Assembly (NCBI GenBank): GCA_028565635.1
Contig: JAOXYB010034728.1
Span: forward strand, 1 to 49,040
Direction of reading: 5' to 3'
DNA from: Phoronis ovalis
Lineage: Eukaryota > Phoronida > Phoronidae
Length of the DNA stretch: 49,040 nucleotides
Positions 21,914 through 37,300 of this stretch are shown one piece after another. The notes under the pieces are model-generated. The model was not told the origin of the DNA, did no database searches, and worked only from the letters and a program-made list of their open reading frames with translations. Position 1 is the first letter of the stretch. The number at the start of each line of letters is the position of its first letter. A program made the translations under genes and the position numbers.

Positions 21914-22382
21914 ATGGATGATAAATCTGTCTCATCTAACAATGATGAAAAGCCTCATGATGAATGTAAACTTCATGCAGATGAACCCAGCAGGGTTGAA
22001 AAGTGGTCGGATATTGTAACGACGTCTCTTATTGGTGGATTTCCACATGACCGGAGAACCTTACAAACAAATCAGATTGCAGAATCCAATGGACCAGAAA
22101 TTTACATTAAACTCATTTGCAGTCCATCAATTCACACGTATTCTTCACTTAAGAGAAAGTTAAAAGATGTAAATTCAAAATGGATATCAAAATTTCTGGA
22201 TTTAGAAGGATTAGAACATTTATTGCATACGTTAACAGTATTTTGTGAGAGAAAAATTCACAGTTTTACGGATGTATATATTTTATTAGAGTGCGTTGGA
22301 TGTATCAGAGCAGTCATGAATTCACAACAGGGCTTAGATTATATAATAGAAAATAAGGATTTTACACGAAGTATGGTGACAG
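21914..22382 (+). CDS. INF2: INF2 coding exon 1 (residues 1-156)
   Basis: Acceptor TATGTTTCAG ends at 21903, ten bases before the ATG; donor GTAAGA starts at 22383. It encodes a variable acidic N-terminus of about 60 residues and the first DID repeats. Cys130, Arg132 and Gly140 match human Cys104, Arg106 and Gly114. Confidence 0.95.
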
Positions 22383-25300
22383 GTAAGAAAAACCTTTTGG
22401 TTTGTTTTAAGAACTTTCGAAGTAACAAAAAACAACCTTGTCGGGACCCATGCGTTATCATAAAGTGCGTGTAAATCGTAATTCCCCGCTTTTCTTATTA
22501 TAAACACCTGTTATATTAACGTGAACATACATGAAGTTGAAACCCATAACACTATTATCTTCGTTATCATGGGATTCCCTGTGCTCACAAAGTTTAAGTT
22601 CCAACATTCAAAACTCAATTCAATTTTCATTCACAAAACTATGATCTCACCAGATTTTATATTCAGCCCCCGGGTTTTGGCCATGCAGTTTAAACAAGGT
22701 ATGCATCCACAACTTAATTCCGCCGGTGTGAAACTTCCCTCTAATTGTAGGTGTTAAACAGAAAGTAAGAATAGACATCTATGTGTATTTCTGGTCATTT
22801 AATCTACAGACTTACATTATGCACCTGAGCAAAAGTAAAGAAGTTGTGTAGGTTTTGTTTATTTAGTCATTGTTTCGTTGTTTGTGAGCGTTATCAAAAT
22901 TTTACAAGATTGAGCGGTTCTAAATAAAAGAAATAAACTATTTAGATAAGAGATATCTACACTTGTATTTATAATGCCAGACGAAATAAGGATCAAGTTG
23001 GAATTTTTTGAGAGGGATTTGCGGGATCAAAATAAATCCACAAGTGGGGGTCAAAATATACCTGTTGAATCCTTGTTAGCAATCGATTGGATTTTGTAGT
23101 GATATATCAGTTTGTGTTTGCTTTAATAAATAGTTATTTAATTATGAAACAACGTGATTTGGGTACATTTTAAACGATATCTCAATCCGTTATTTGCCCA
23201 ATTGCAATTGATAGATGAGTTTTGTTACCTTAATCGGAGCTACATGAAACAAAGTGATTAATTTAATACACGAAGGCTATTAAGGCGGGTATTAAGGCCA
23301 CGTCTTTACACACTTTGATTACTATACACTGAAACTAGTGACGGTCGAAAATTAATTATTACTTCCTGTAGACGTGATTGTGAATCAAATTTAGTTATAA
23401 TCAGGTATAATGAAAAGTCGTCTGGTTGTACCGTTTCATTACGTATTGTCTCTAACTATCTTCTGCCTTGTGATTAGTGGTATTTGTGGTTATAATTGAA
23501 ACACTTATAGTCCTTTTTTACAAAGACCGAATGTGAAATTTTATATTTGATTCGATATTATAACCAGATATTATAACCAGTTTTATACATTTGCTTTTCC
23601 TCTTTAGGCACAACTCAGTTTACTTACTCTCATATAAACCCCTTAGAAAACATTTACGCTAAATCAACCTTAAATGTGGCCATTCATCTTTACTGAATAT
23701 AAGTTTAACCATTAGTCTTCCACTTGGATAAGTTTAGGATATCTATTTTCTTTATCTTTATATTTCTTGTTCTTGAAGAATCGACACGAACCGCTATAAT
23801 ATGGTCATTAAATATAAGAGCGGGAGAATAGCCATCATAATAAAACACCGATTATGAATATAGTATATGTGTGACGATATGATCGAAATGGTATTGAGAT
23901 TTCCTGAGAGGCAGTGATAGGAAAAATAAAGGCAATGCGCAGTGGACAACACAATAAACAATAATTACATACTTTTAGGTTTCCTGTCCCAAAATGGTAA
24001 AACCGCCTATGGGATAATAATTAGATCTAACGAAGGCGCGAGTATGTGGTTAAACATAAATACAACACTTTTTTGCTTATCAATTCTCCTTTACACAATC
24101 CTCTATACCCGTATTCTGTACTTACATGACTAAATCATAAATAACTAGGCCATACCTTACTCTTTTATTTTCATTTTTTTTTGTTATATCACCTTATCTT
24201 TTAGGTATCTACACAATGTCCTAATTAATTTTAGACGGTGTGAAATCTAACTCTTTTATCTAGCCTCGACAAACGATACGTGTCTAACAAATTGATGCTT
24301 TGTATACCGCTTTACCACGATTATGTTGTAAAAAATGTACAGCCTAAATAAATATTATACTTTACTTGTGACATTATGTTAAGTTTCAAAGGATACCAAT
24401 ACACCTGTTCGCGGGGTTATTCTTTAGGACAGCTCAAATCCAGGTTAAACCAACTGTCTTTATGTACATACCATATAGTCCATATAAGAAATAATAACTC
24501 TTCCATAGTAAATTCTGTACGCTGTAGAGAGTTACCAAATTTTGACAGAAACACAGGGCATTAAGTTCATCCTTGGCAAAAATATCATAATTCACATCTG
24601 TCGTATCTTCTATAAAATCTATCTAGTCTTTCACGGTGTTATTTGAGACTTTCTTTAAATAACGTGTGACTGGAGTTTGTAACCAGATATGCAGAAAGCC
24701 GCACAAAAACTATAGAAGATAATATGGTTTAAACTTTATGCTCCAACGTCATATGTTACTTTATTCAAAACATTTGAGCCTCTCCGGCTTTTATTGTTTG
24801 TTTTTGCATTTTGACACACTCCCGAGGGCGCTCCTTAAGAATTGTTATGAAAATTATCACTCTATTTCGTACTGCTTTTTGTAAGCATGACTGACTGACT
24901 AAACACTCTTTGACTAAATGTCGGTGATCATTCAAGCTGAAAATCAAAGCGATACCTGACCAAATATGCACATTTTCCCATAGCAAGAGAAAATATTCTT
25001 CTTGGGTTCCTTAACACACAATAATTCAATGATCAATAGAAAGATGTGTCACAAAAGAAAAGTCAATATTTAACGTAAACATTACCTCTCTTTACCAATG
25101 TCAGGATCAGAGGATTGCGTATGAAGGTGTTTGATCCTTTTATCCTGTTCTATTCCTTGTGTTACAATAAATAGACCATATTATTTTTCATTTTAATAAG
25201 GCAATAAAATATTTAATAAATTGTTTTATTTCTTTTTAGCATTATGTACGGATAACGTTATGACGAAAAAACAGGTGTTTGAACTACTTTCAGCACTATG

Positions 25301-28300
25301 TGTATACTCAGCGGAAGGATACTCCAGAGCACTGGACACCTTGGAAAACTACAAGGTATCTATACGACAATTAATATATTCCCTGCAGGAAATCTAAAGG
25401 ACATTTTCACCCATGCAATTTTGATTTGTGCCCAATTTAAATGCGGAAGATATTGGCGGCCGAGCGTCTGCTTGTTACTGCATGGTCGAACAATATTCGG
25501 TCTTTTAGCTTGACATCACGGTACCGCGCATTATTCATGACGATGCTGCAGTTGTGAGTGTTATCAAGAATATTAGGGACCTGACCGTCATCCTTCAAGA
25601 TTATTTATAACAATTCAAGAGCGTTGCCACCTTAAATTTGATAAGAAAATGACTCATTCTATGCAAGAGAAATTTCATACTATTTTTATACATCTTTCAG
25701 CCATTTAAACAACAATCATTCATCTTTCATTGTATACAAATACGACTTTAAAGCTTATTATTTGATATTGAATTAAAATAACGTTACAATGTAATATTAG
25801 ACGGAGTTGATTTAATTTTCATTAATACTGTCATATTCTATGATGAATTATCATAAGATTTCATCACGGATGTATATAAGTCAAGTGAAATTGTTAAGCA
25901 AACATTTACATAACATTTGAGGGTATGAATAGCAAATAATTTTTCGTGAATGCATGTCCTTCAAAACATGTTTCGGAATATCGTGTAAATTGTCATCCTC
26001 GTCGCTAGAATTTTTATTGCGGCGAAAGGTACAATCGTGTTTTTTATACCTTTTTCTATTAGTTCTACTGAGCCATTAAGCCTGTCAAATATGTCCAAAA
26101 TCGTCTAAAGACCTAATGGATACGTAAATACCACCCCAGTTTTTATAGACAGAAAATTGATCTTATAAATGAAATGCCCAATTTCGTTTTATTTATTTCC
26201 TCATTAAAATGATTAAGCTTATCATCACTAGCTTTATTACTATAGAACGCGCATCATTCACAAAATTAATACGACTAAAACAACAAAATAAAATCAGAAA
26301 AGATGCGCTCTCTTGCTTGACTGAGTCATATTTTGACATTTATATTTTCCTTTCTTTCTTTCTTTGCAATTTTATTACCCATTTAATTACCTTTTGAGGC
26401 TTTTGATACAAACATTTAAATAAGAAAAATACATTTCAGCTTTTGGAAACTTAATTCGCACAATATGTCGAACAGTTCTCTTCCATACAGTCAATTGGAA
26501 AACTAAGTAGTAAATTCAACTCTTGTGTTCATAGTTCATGCAGATGAAAAATTTCCACAGTACTTATACTCTATATGCGTGCACTGAACACATACGGCCT
26601 GGGACATAAGGGCAGACCATATGCCAATACACGATGTGCATAGTATTACTTTCTAAGCATTTCAGGGCGTTATCATCGCTCTACAGTTTAGAGACAGGTG
26701 TCTGGGGATATGTTTATATCCTATACTTAGATTATTTTCCATTAATAATGACGATCCACCGACGATCAACAGCACTATGGCAAAAATAATTTGAGGGGAT
26801 GTTTCAGGACACTTAAATTCTTCTTCTTAGTCGCCAAGGACCGTAATTGGTACAATAGATAATTTCGTACTGAAAGAATGTGCCGTCGTTAATGTATTGT
26901 CCTCGTGTGTAAATGTCATTCTGGAGTGTTAAGTGATTTTGATTAGAAAATTGCGCACTATCAACGGCTATCAACCTTTCTATGTACACTTTAACGAAAA
27001 CAGAACTATTGACCAACATTTGACCGTTCGTTTGAGGATCTTTCACTTTTGGACATTGTTTTGTAACAAACATCCGTCAAAAACATAAATAGTCATGCAT
27101 ACACCTGTCAGTAACACTGGTCAACCGCACCTTATTCAATGTTACAAATATTTCTTGCATACCTGTTTCATTCGAATTATCGTCAGCTATCTCCAAATCT
27201 GAGACATAAATGAGTGGTCATTCAATTAGAACTGATTAAAAAGATAAGTCATGAAGTTCTATTTCATCTGGGGAATTGTTGTCGCGGCTGCATGTGCGGG
27301 TCTATTGCATATAACATACATGACAGTTACTGCAACAATATGCAATTTCGGTTTATAGTAACTTTGGCAAATCTTTTGGATTCAGTTCGTACGGGAGTGC
27401 GGTACTGTTAACGATCCAGTTCACTCGGTAAATTGACCCTTACAGTCCCGGTATGCAGTATCGCTCTTACCCAGGGCTATGTCACTTCATAAAACTCAAA
27501 TTGAAACAATGTCGAAATGCAAAAAATTCACAATATCTATTGAAACTTTTCTTTCAAAGTGTTTTAATGAATAAAATTAAGAAACAATCTCGTATTATTG
27601 CCATGCTGTACTTAATTTTTTATTGGAGCCTCTGTCCGGAACCTTGTTTCAAAGATGAATAGTCACTTGGAATTGAATAATCTGTCTGTCTGTCTGTCTG
27701 GTTGTTTGGTTGGTTGGTTGGTTGGTTGGTTGGTTGGTTGGTTGGTTAGTTGGTTGGTTGGTTGGTTGGTTGGTTGGTTGGTTGGTTGGCTAGTTGGTTG
27801 GTACAACATATAAGACAAAAGTACTTGTTACTCCTTTTTTACACAACAAAAATTTTAATGATGAGAAAAATGCTAATTCCTTTCTTCGTTCATTTTTTTT
27901 CTCCGTTTCATTGGCACATCACGGGGTCAAGCCATACATACATGTCGTCAAACTTCGGTCACATTGAAGTGAATTTGTGAATGAATATGTTTAACAGTGA
28001 CTAATAACGTTTAGTAAATAAAACGTTCCCACGCAACTAAAGGGTTTTAACTATAGATACGGTTTAAACGCACAAGAGCGTCTAAATTAGTTTTTATACC
28101 TAATCTTCCATCTTGAAAGAGTAGTCTACATTTCACAAAGGAAGTACTTGGTCTGTTTGAAATTGTTTGATAATATTAGTATCCTAGTTCATTATATGTA
28201 TCCATTGCTCATCATTTTAACACTTATGTTTGGGATGATTTGTTCATTACCTGGTATTTTTTGGCGTTATAAATGTTGTATTTATAATTGGTTGTTCGTC

Positions 28301-31300
28301 GAGCACTAGCATGGAGAAAACATGTCTGTAGCATCGTTCAAGATAGTTTACTACGTATCGGAACCTCAGTAAATATCAAGAAATATGAATATTATAAATT
28401 ATCCTAAACATACATTTTCCGACAAGCTTTAAAGATTTTTTATCAATATTAACTATTATTCAATATCAAGGGTTATTCTTTGTCTGATTTTTCAAGAAGA
28501 ATAAGTCAAGAATAATCCTATGTGTAAAATCATTCATTTAGAAGTGCTGAAGTACGAAATCTTATTTAAAACGAATCAGATTTAACATTACAACGACGCA
28601 TAAACTAGAATTCGTATTTCTTAAGTAATAGGATAGACACCTGAGTCGCACCTGTCTAGAGACGTGCAGTTACAATTTATAGCCATACAAATATGAGTCT
28701 AACGTTCACAACAACATCCTCTTCTAATTGAAAACATGTCATAAAAAATTTTAATGTTTCAATTACAGACTTTAAACGTAAGTTTAATGTAGTAAAATCC
28801 TAGTACAGATGCGACATTCCTTTCTGTATAATGATGCTTGTCCTATGCAACTAAATTCCAGTTTTCCAATTTCAAAACAATCATAAACACCAGTTTTTTA
28901 CAAAATCGTTCTACAAAGAAGCACCGATTATACCTTTATATTTTTTGCAGCTTTATGTGCAAAACACTTTTATTTTCAAAAACTCTGATGTGTCATTTTC
29001 TAGTTATAACTGAGCCATCAAAAAAAGCAGTAATTTACGAGCAATTCCAGGGTATGCTCCTAGTGAAAGTCAAGAGTCATACTATATTACCTATTGTATA
29101 AAATCAGAATACTTGAAAAATATTTAGAGCATGTCATTTCACCACAACAATTCGAATTCGGTATGGTTAATATTTTAATAAACTATATGTACAAAGGTAA
29201 TATATCAAATGACCACAAGCACAAGATTCAAAATTACAAAATTTTGCGATTGTATTCTTGTAATTAAAAGGTTAAATGTACAGTGAAGCAATGAATAAAT
29301 CTATTCAAAAAAGACAGTCACCCAGCAAATAGTAACCTTCCAGCAGCTGAGGATAATATGCTATAGCCTTAGCATGGCCAATTTGATAAAAAATAACTAA
29401 ATTATAATTTGATAACATTTGAAATTTACGTATGAAATACGAAACGGTAACCCCCCTCATTTTACTTGAATCCACACAGTATCGTCATTTTATCTTTATC
29501 CAGATATAAAAAAGTAACAACTAAAAAAACAACGAAATCTGAGTCCATAACAGTAGTTGCCAACAGGCGTTGTTTGTGTACTGATGAAGTAATGTAGTTA
29601 AATTTGATACTGGTATGTGGTAATACGATAATAAGTATGAAATCTAGATAGCGTAAATTACTTGAAATTTTTATTAGGCATTTATTAATGACACCTACAT
29701 TGTTTCCAGAATACGATTTATCTTGCTATGTGTCATGTTCAAAAAAGAAACCATGGTTTGATAATAAATTACGTGGGTTATTGTTTCCCCCCGGTTGTGT
29801 TCCAAAGTAATCATATCAACTAGAAATGTCTTTGGGGATATCGTACTAGGAAGGAGACGATATAGTGCATTTGCTCCGTGTACAGGTTTTTATAATTTAT
29901 ATAACTTGCAAAAACAAAACATTTTTTTTAAACACTGCTTGAAATATGTAGCTTTGATGGTTTCTTTCGACATCAACCTCCATGTAAGTCAGTGAGGTAA
30001 CACTTATCACCTTTGCCCAGAGGATATTATATGTCCTTTCAAATTGTCTCTTTCCTTTATAGTTATGTGGCGATGAAGCGAGAAAATTCTGGTGTTATTT
30101 AATATTTCGTACTTCTCCTTTAGTCATTTAACTCATTTGTCATCCCCTCCAGCTATGGAGGCCTTTTAATGGACACCAAAAGAAAGGGTCGTTTCCAAGT
30201 TGACTTCAAAGTAATGAAACATCAAACTTACACAGTTGTAATTCATACTCTTACAATGTTCTGTTTTTATAAATCAGTGTATGATTTTGTCAAATAAAAA
30301 ATGGCGGATGCGTTATGATAAGATGATGACGAAGAGGGCGCCAATTTTAAATTAAGCTGCTGACACGTTGGCTGTTCATATTATGCCATATTGATACATA
30401 ACAAAAGTTGCAATTATTCATAAAGTTTTATCAGATCTTACACAGATGACTAAATTCTCTTTAATTCTTTGCAGGAAACAAAAAAACATCGCTATCGCTT
30501 TAGCTTAATTATTGACGAACTTCGCAGCGCGGAGAATATACCTTACAAGACTACACTGCTGGCTTTCATCAACTGCATTATTATATCGACAGTAAAATTA
30601 GAAGATAGAGTTAGGATTAGAAACGATTTCTTAGGTAAGTTCATCCCATACCTGTGACAACCTAACAAAGATGTGTCGTGAGATGTGCAGATGTAGCCAA
30701 TAATATCTTCGGAGATACGGGGGAAAACACATCTACTGCTATAATACCGTGTGTGCGGGAGTATGCAGACACACTTCCGCAACATCTAACGTTGATAAGT
30801 AATTCCAATCTCTTCCGGTAGGCTTGGCAATGTCATGTCGTGGGATTTAATGTTAACGTCGGATACGTATCGTACTCGTAATATGTACATAGTATGCGTA
30901 TTCATAAAGTATGCAATATGGTTAACTAGAAATAGGTAGTTATTACCTGTATAGTACTATGAGTACTATACTGATATATAAATTAAATCATAAAAACAGT
31001 ACCATCACACCACCACCACAGGATGCTGAAAGACGCATTTTTCCGAAATTCACTTTAAAGAATGTGTTAAGACATTTACAAATCTCTTCCTCAAAAAGTA
31101 GTATAATCTACATAATCAAATGGTGCTCAATATTTTGTCTCCCGGTAGTTATTAGAGTCATTATGAATGAGAAGCCCGGATGAGAAGCGTTGAAAGTGGC
31201 GGACAATTGACACCGTCAATAAATGACATGACTTAATTAGTAGATACCACTGCCCCTGGGACGACACATGTTTACATAGGAAGCAGTAAAGTGAGCAAAA

Positions 31301-34300
31301 GAGATTATCATTCCCTTTTTATTAAATGTCTTCATAGATTTGGAGAAGAGATACACTACAAATATTGACGAAGGAATAAGTCTACTTCAAAACTATGGTA
31401 AAGTAAGAATAGATGACATTCATTTGTAAACAGTGCTACTACAAATATATTGTGTTTCTATGGACATTTTGATCTAAAAATAAACTGAGACAGTTTGATT
31501 TCAATGACTCAGCAAAGTGTAAAATCATCCTTAAGTCTAATGATGTATAGATCACTTTTCTACCTATTTGCAGTTTTCAACAGTTTAGACATATACACGG
31601 TCTAAGCGCAATTAATAAAACATTAAAAAAGTTTTAAAAAATTTATGAGTGTCTAGGGCATACTGTCATGCTATGCTGCACATCAACACAATGAATGTCG
31701 TATTAAAGAATAAAAAGTAGAAATATTCATACCAAGAACTTATTAGTCCAGGGAGTTTGCACAATGGAGCGTTTCAAAGAGCAACAATGCAACTGGGATG
31801 TTACTCTATTCAAACCTGGTTGAGGAAGATCACCAGAGATTATAATAAATGTTTCCGAAATTAATCCTAATCGTTATATTACACACTTTCCTTTCCTTTG
31901 CCCTTTATACTTCTGTATTAGCAATGGTTAATTAAAAGTAACAATTAGAATAATTAAAAAAAAAAGAATCTCACCGACTCAGCTGACCAGACCTTCACCG
32001 GAGCTTTAGAAAAGACCTGTCATATATGACGATTTTATTAACATATAATTCTACTCTGGTGAAAAAATATTACGAAATGTCTAGAATCTACCAGACCATT
32101 TAACTGTCCATAGGTATGTCATCATTTGTACATATCAAATGTTCCCTCTGCATTTCATGGAGGATGTGTAATAAAGCAACAGTTCAACTGTTAACAAAAG
32201 TAGGAACGCTATAATTAAGAAGTAGAAATTATATATATTTTTCTTAATGTATCATTAAAAAGCTATAAAATTACTCCTTAGGGACAAGTGGCTTATATTC
32301 CCATATGTACTACAAAATAGTCTTAACAGTGCACGTTTACAACGGACGCGTACGTTAAATATCTCAGATCGTACTGTAAAAGCCACCTTCCTATGTTCCC
32401 GCAATGAGTTCGGTTCTTATGCTAAATAGGTATTAACGGCGAATCATAACACAAGTAGACAACTAGCATTTTGTCAAGTTGTCGACTTGTTTTTAACTCG
32501 GCAAACTCTGGTATAACTCAGGACCACCATAGTTGTTTCTTTCAAGCAACGAATTGTCACGTTGTCAACTTGTGTTTATAACTCGACAAATCCAATCCGG
32601 TACAGCTCAGGGCCATCATATTTTTTCTAAATACACTGCAAACTTGATATCAAATCATATATGGGCAATTATAATTAAATATAATTATCCTGGATTGTCC
32701 TATGACTGTAGCGGGGACTGTAATTAATTCATCGTAGAACCACAGCAGATAATGTATGTACAGTACACATGTGAACGATGACCTGAAATGCCACCCGAAA
32801 ATGAAACTAAATGAATGAAATGGAAGTGTTAGTTTATCTTGTCTTTGTAACTCATCTAAATACTATTGATTCAAGGGATTTTTAATTGCTTCTGTTAATT
32901 GCCTATAAACATATAAATGGAATTTTAATTTTTCTTTGTGATGACTACGTGCAATTAGGAGAAGTGTACGTTCGTTTCATTCTAACGAATAATTAAGCTA
33001 AGATTGAGAGTGAATGGTTTATTATTAACGGATTATTTTGAAATGTTGATCTCTTCAAATGAGCTTATACCCATCATTTGTTTATAATTGGCATCCGTTG
33101 ACCTTCAGAAAGAAAAAACATTGGTATTTTAATTTGTCTATATGTGGGTAGCAATGTTTGTTCTGGTTGTTGTATCATCTCCACCAGTGCGTTGTCCTCA
33201 TAGGACATAGCTATAACGCCTCTTACAAGTTTTTCTGTTATTTCCAGGACTGAAGTTATGTGAAATACTCAATCAACTTCGGTAAGTGTTTTTTTCTTTT
33301 TTTAACATTTAAATTTTTTTTCTATCCTTCATCTGTTTTTCTGACACATTTTTAAATGCAAAATAATATTTTTTTTGAAAAACTAAACGAATTGTAATAG
33401 CAGTTATATTTGTTTATTATTTCGTCCCTAGGGCATTAAAAATAAACAAAGAAAAAATGGTGCTTCGGAGAGGGTGTAAATCGCATAACTATTGAAAAGT
33501 CCGTCTTCGAAATATTTCGCTTAAGGTGAAAGACGGAAAACATATACAGTAATGCTTTGAATACTTTCTTCTGTCATATAAGGAGAACATTCTATATCCA
33601 AATCATAAAACTCATTTTGTTCAGTAATATTGGAAGTAATCGGATTGTGTTTTTGACATCCATGTTTTGGCATTCCTGCGATTTGTTTCTTTGTAACTTT
33701 ATTTTTCTAACGCTGTACAGCAGCGAGACGGTGTGTCTAGAAAATGTACATATTACAAAGAAATACAAAACAGCCCTAGGTAAACCATAACGATACTTTT
33801 TGACAACTTTTTGTAGAATAACACTATCTATTATGTCCGTATAAACAGCTTTAGAAAAAGTAACTAAAATCTGAAAATAGAACTGGTAAACCGATACACC
33901 TCATTCAAGCGTAGTTTATGACGGATAGTTGTTACATCTTATGAAAAGATGGGTCTGAATAATATATTATGCACTTCTTAGAAATTAGGTAATTTCGAAA
34001 ATTTTATTCATAAGATGATTGTCTGCAATGAAGTCTTATTTCGTTTGGTTATGCATCGATGACTGATAGATAAAAGGCAAAATGACACAAACTAAAAACA
34101 TAGCGCGAGCGCCCCTCACATGTTTTAGAGTTACTCATATGCGGGATAGTGATGGTAATTTTAGTCATCAAGCTGCTTTATATATGACATGTCTGCAAGT
34201 TGAGCAAGCATTTTAACTGCATAATGCGAATAAAATGAAGCTAGAGCCTAAATTAACAACGGCGGATGTATTGATATGTTAGCAATGTTATATGACACTT

Positions 34301-37300
34301 GTAATATGAATACAAATTGGGCTCAATTGAGATACTAGATCTATATTATGAAATGTGGTATATAGGTATTTTTGATAAGAACTATTGAGTTTTACAAAAG
34401 TTTTTATTCTGTATTACATGTAAAAATGCCCTTTATAAACCTATTATAATTTGACAAGTTGAGCTATTGAAAGTCAGACATGCGCACTTCTCGTTTTTTA
34501 TTTACTGCCAAATGAAAACAATATCATTTACCTTACATATTTTGATTATAGTAGATTTGATAATAATAGTAATCATAATTTCTATGTGTATTTCTTAACA
34601 CGGTGGAAAATATTCATTTACTGCGTTTTGTGTAAAATCAAAAATGGAATTTGTTAGGTCACAAACCATTGCTTGATTGACACAAAGGACGAGCATTGAA
34701 GTCCGGGATTGGAGGTTTTGCTAAGAATTTCCCCCCGAATTTGATAGTCAGTTATTGCAAGTTTGCTAAAGTTTCAAAAGGATACCATTACGAGACAAAT
34801 CTACAGATGGGCATCTTTAAAAAAAAAATGATAGCGTAAATTTAAGAGGTGGGGGGTAAAATAAATCTATCTTACAAACATCATGCATTTTTTCGGTTCT
34901 AAAGTAGTATTTAATCAGCCAATGAGGTGTCTTGTTTCTTCGTTTACTGACATAACATAACATTATAGTAATATACACGGTATTACATTTTGAAATGAAA
35001 ACGCAAACATACATTAACAGTAGCTCAAAATTTAAGCCTTTTGTAAAGTAAGAAGTAGAGTGTACTAAATGTTATAGCTTAATTAAGTGTAATACATTTG
35101 GTGGCTAAAAGTATTACTAACAATTTAGTAAGTCATACAGCATAACATTCCCATACTAGACTTAGTTAATAGTACATTAAAGAAACTCAAATAATTCACC
35201 CCTTCATTTCTACCGAATTGCAAGCTATATCAAATATTAAATGTTATTGAAGTCAAAAGGTCCCATATTTGCAAACATTTTTTCATCTGACCGATTTTTA
35301 TGTGAAACAGGTGACATCCGTCTATTACACCTAGAATGAACTTTATTCAACAACAAAAAGTATTTTAATACCTTAATAATAGTTCAATGCTTTTTAAGAA
35401 GTATATTCTACTCACGTATACATATTTGTCTGTCCAAATCTGACAAATTCTTAATAAGAAGAACTCAGTACTAATTGTAAGTTACTAGAATTTCAATACA
35501 TATTGTACTTTTTTTGCTCTATAAATGCATCATGTGATTTGTTAGTGTGTAGCTAACCAATGTTATTAGGCCAAAACTATACCCAACTATAAACATTCAA
35601 ACCTGTGATTTACCCCGGTCAGAGGGTGAATATTTAGCATTTGATAGAATTTATATTTATTTGTTAGAATTTTTTTGGTGCCAACCATGGAGTTAGATCA
35701 GATGAGGAATGATATCCAGGATGATGGTGTACTGGACACATAATCCTTTGCTATTGTCATAATTCCATGCCCGACATAAATGTTTCTGAGTTCTGTATGC
35801 ATTTGACTGAAAAACACCAACAGGGATGGGATGAGACACACCAATTTTTACATAATATCAAGTATTATTAAAATTGTAGTTCTGGATCACTATTTGCCTC
35901 GGGGGGCAATTAACCAACATGGTTGCTGTGCCACTTAAGTGTCCTTCAACAATAAGTGGTTGACCACAAAACATTTGACTTAAATGGACAAAAATATAAC
36001 GAACGACCTTTTTCCATGTCTGGCATTGTTGTGACATGTATATGTATCTAAACAGACATTTTTGTCAATCAAATAAATAGCATAGTGTTAGCTGAGAAAG
36101 CCCATGACTGACTGCAAAAGAAATGCGAACATCGATTACGCACAGAAAAAATACTATAATAATAAAAGTATTTCGGGCAGAAGATATCCTCAGGAGATAA
36201 GTGTTATGAGTCTTTCATATAATTAATCCCGTGGCTTGAATAATATAAATGAAATTGTGAAAACTATTATTTTTTAACCAATTATAAAAACGTAGGTTTC
36301 AAAAACAACAATTCAACAGCAGTAACACTGGTGATGAAACGAGTGCAGTTTACTTGCATGAATGAATACTAATGAATTCGAAACAGGTACTTTATATTTA
36401 GCAAATTAGACAACCGTTGTGTGGGGTAATAATGCTATCATAAGAACATTGTTATTTTAGACGGGTAAACGACTCCGATGTGAATAAATACAACTGTCTG
36501 AAATATAACCTTTACGCTTTCACACGCCGGATGATACAATGCGGATCCAAGTTGCGAGCGCTTTGCTATGCAACTCCAGGTTGTGAGCTTACTAGAATTA
36601 TATGGTGCTATTTTTCTCACAACAACAATCGGCCTCCCGCTCATTTCTAGGAGAAATTGCAGGTGAAATCGGAATATAGATTATTCTTTTATCGACTAAG
36701 GTTTCACTGAGAAATATAATGAAATAAAATGAAGTGCACTTGTATTAAAAATGACAAAAAAAACTATAGTTTAATTATTCGCCCCGATGTATGTGAAAAA
36801 GTGGAAAACCGCAAACTGCGTACAATAGGTGTGTGGCCAAAAATAACAGCTCAGGTAGCATAATATTATATTTGATGCTTAGTTAACTCATGACCATGGT
36901 AGGCGTTTGCGATGACCATTCTGCTTGAGTATTCATGTAGAAATTTAAAGTATTGCAAGTTTATTTTTGTAATTCACCATGAATCGTACAATTCAAATAG
37001 CACAATAATGAGACCTGTAGCATTTATTAATATTCAAAGAATTAAAATAACTGTATAGAAAATCTATTTTATGTGAAATATCTCATGCCTTATTGTTGCC
37101 TGAAGTCATTAGGTACCTATTGTGTAATGTTTGAAAATTTCATTCAACTTTTTACTTAGCCCCTAGCTTATAGATACATTTAGGCTTGTATGTTACATTA
37201 CTAGAGTTTAGCAGTTTAGTTGTGCATATAATGTACAGGATTTCATTAACGTATGCATTTGTGCTTTATTGGAAGATTATTATGTGTAATATAAACTTAA

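Noticed and set aside
26813-27073. Minus-strand 86-codon frame inside INF2 intron 2
   Set aside because: The composition looks protein-like, but there is no family motif, no neighbouring exon and no polyadenylation context. Considered as a transposase relic but no catalytic motif was found.
27750-27980. ORF starting with Val-Gly-Trp-Leu repeats
   Set aside because: It is translation of the GGTT microsatellite.
36438-36644. GC-richer minus-strand frame in INF2 intron 4, considered as a tRNA-derived SINE
   Set aside because: No A-box/B-box pair or terminal repeats could be found, so no element call is made.
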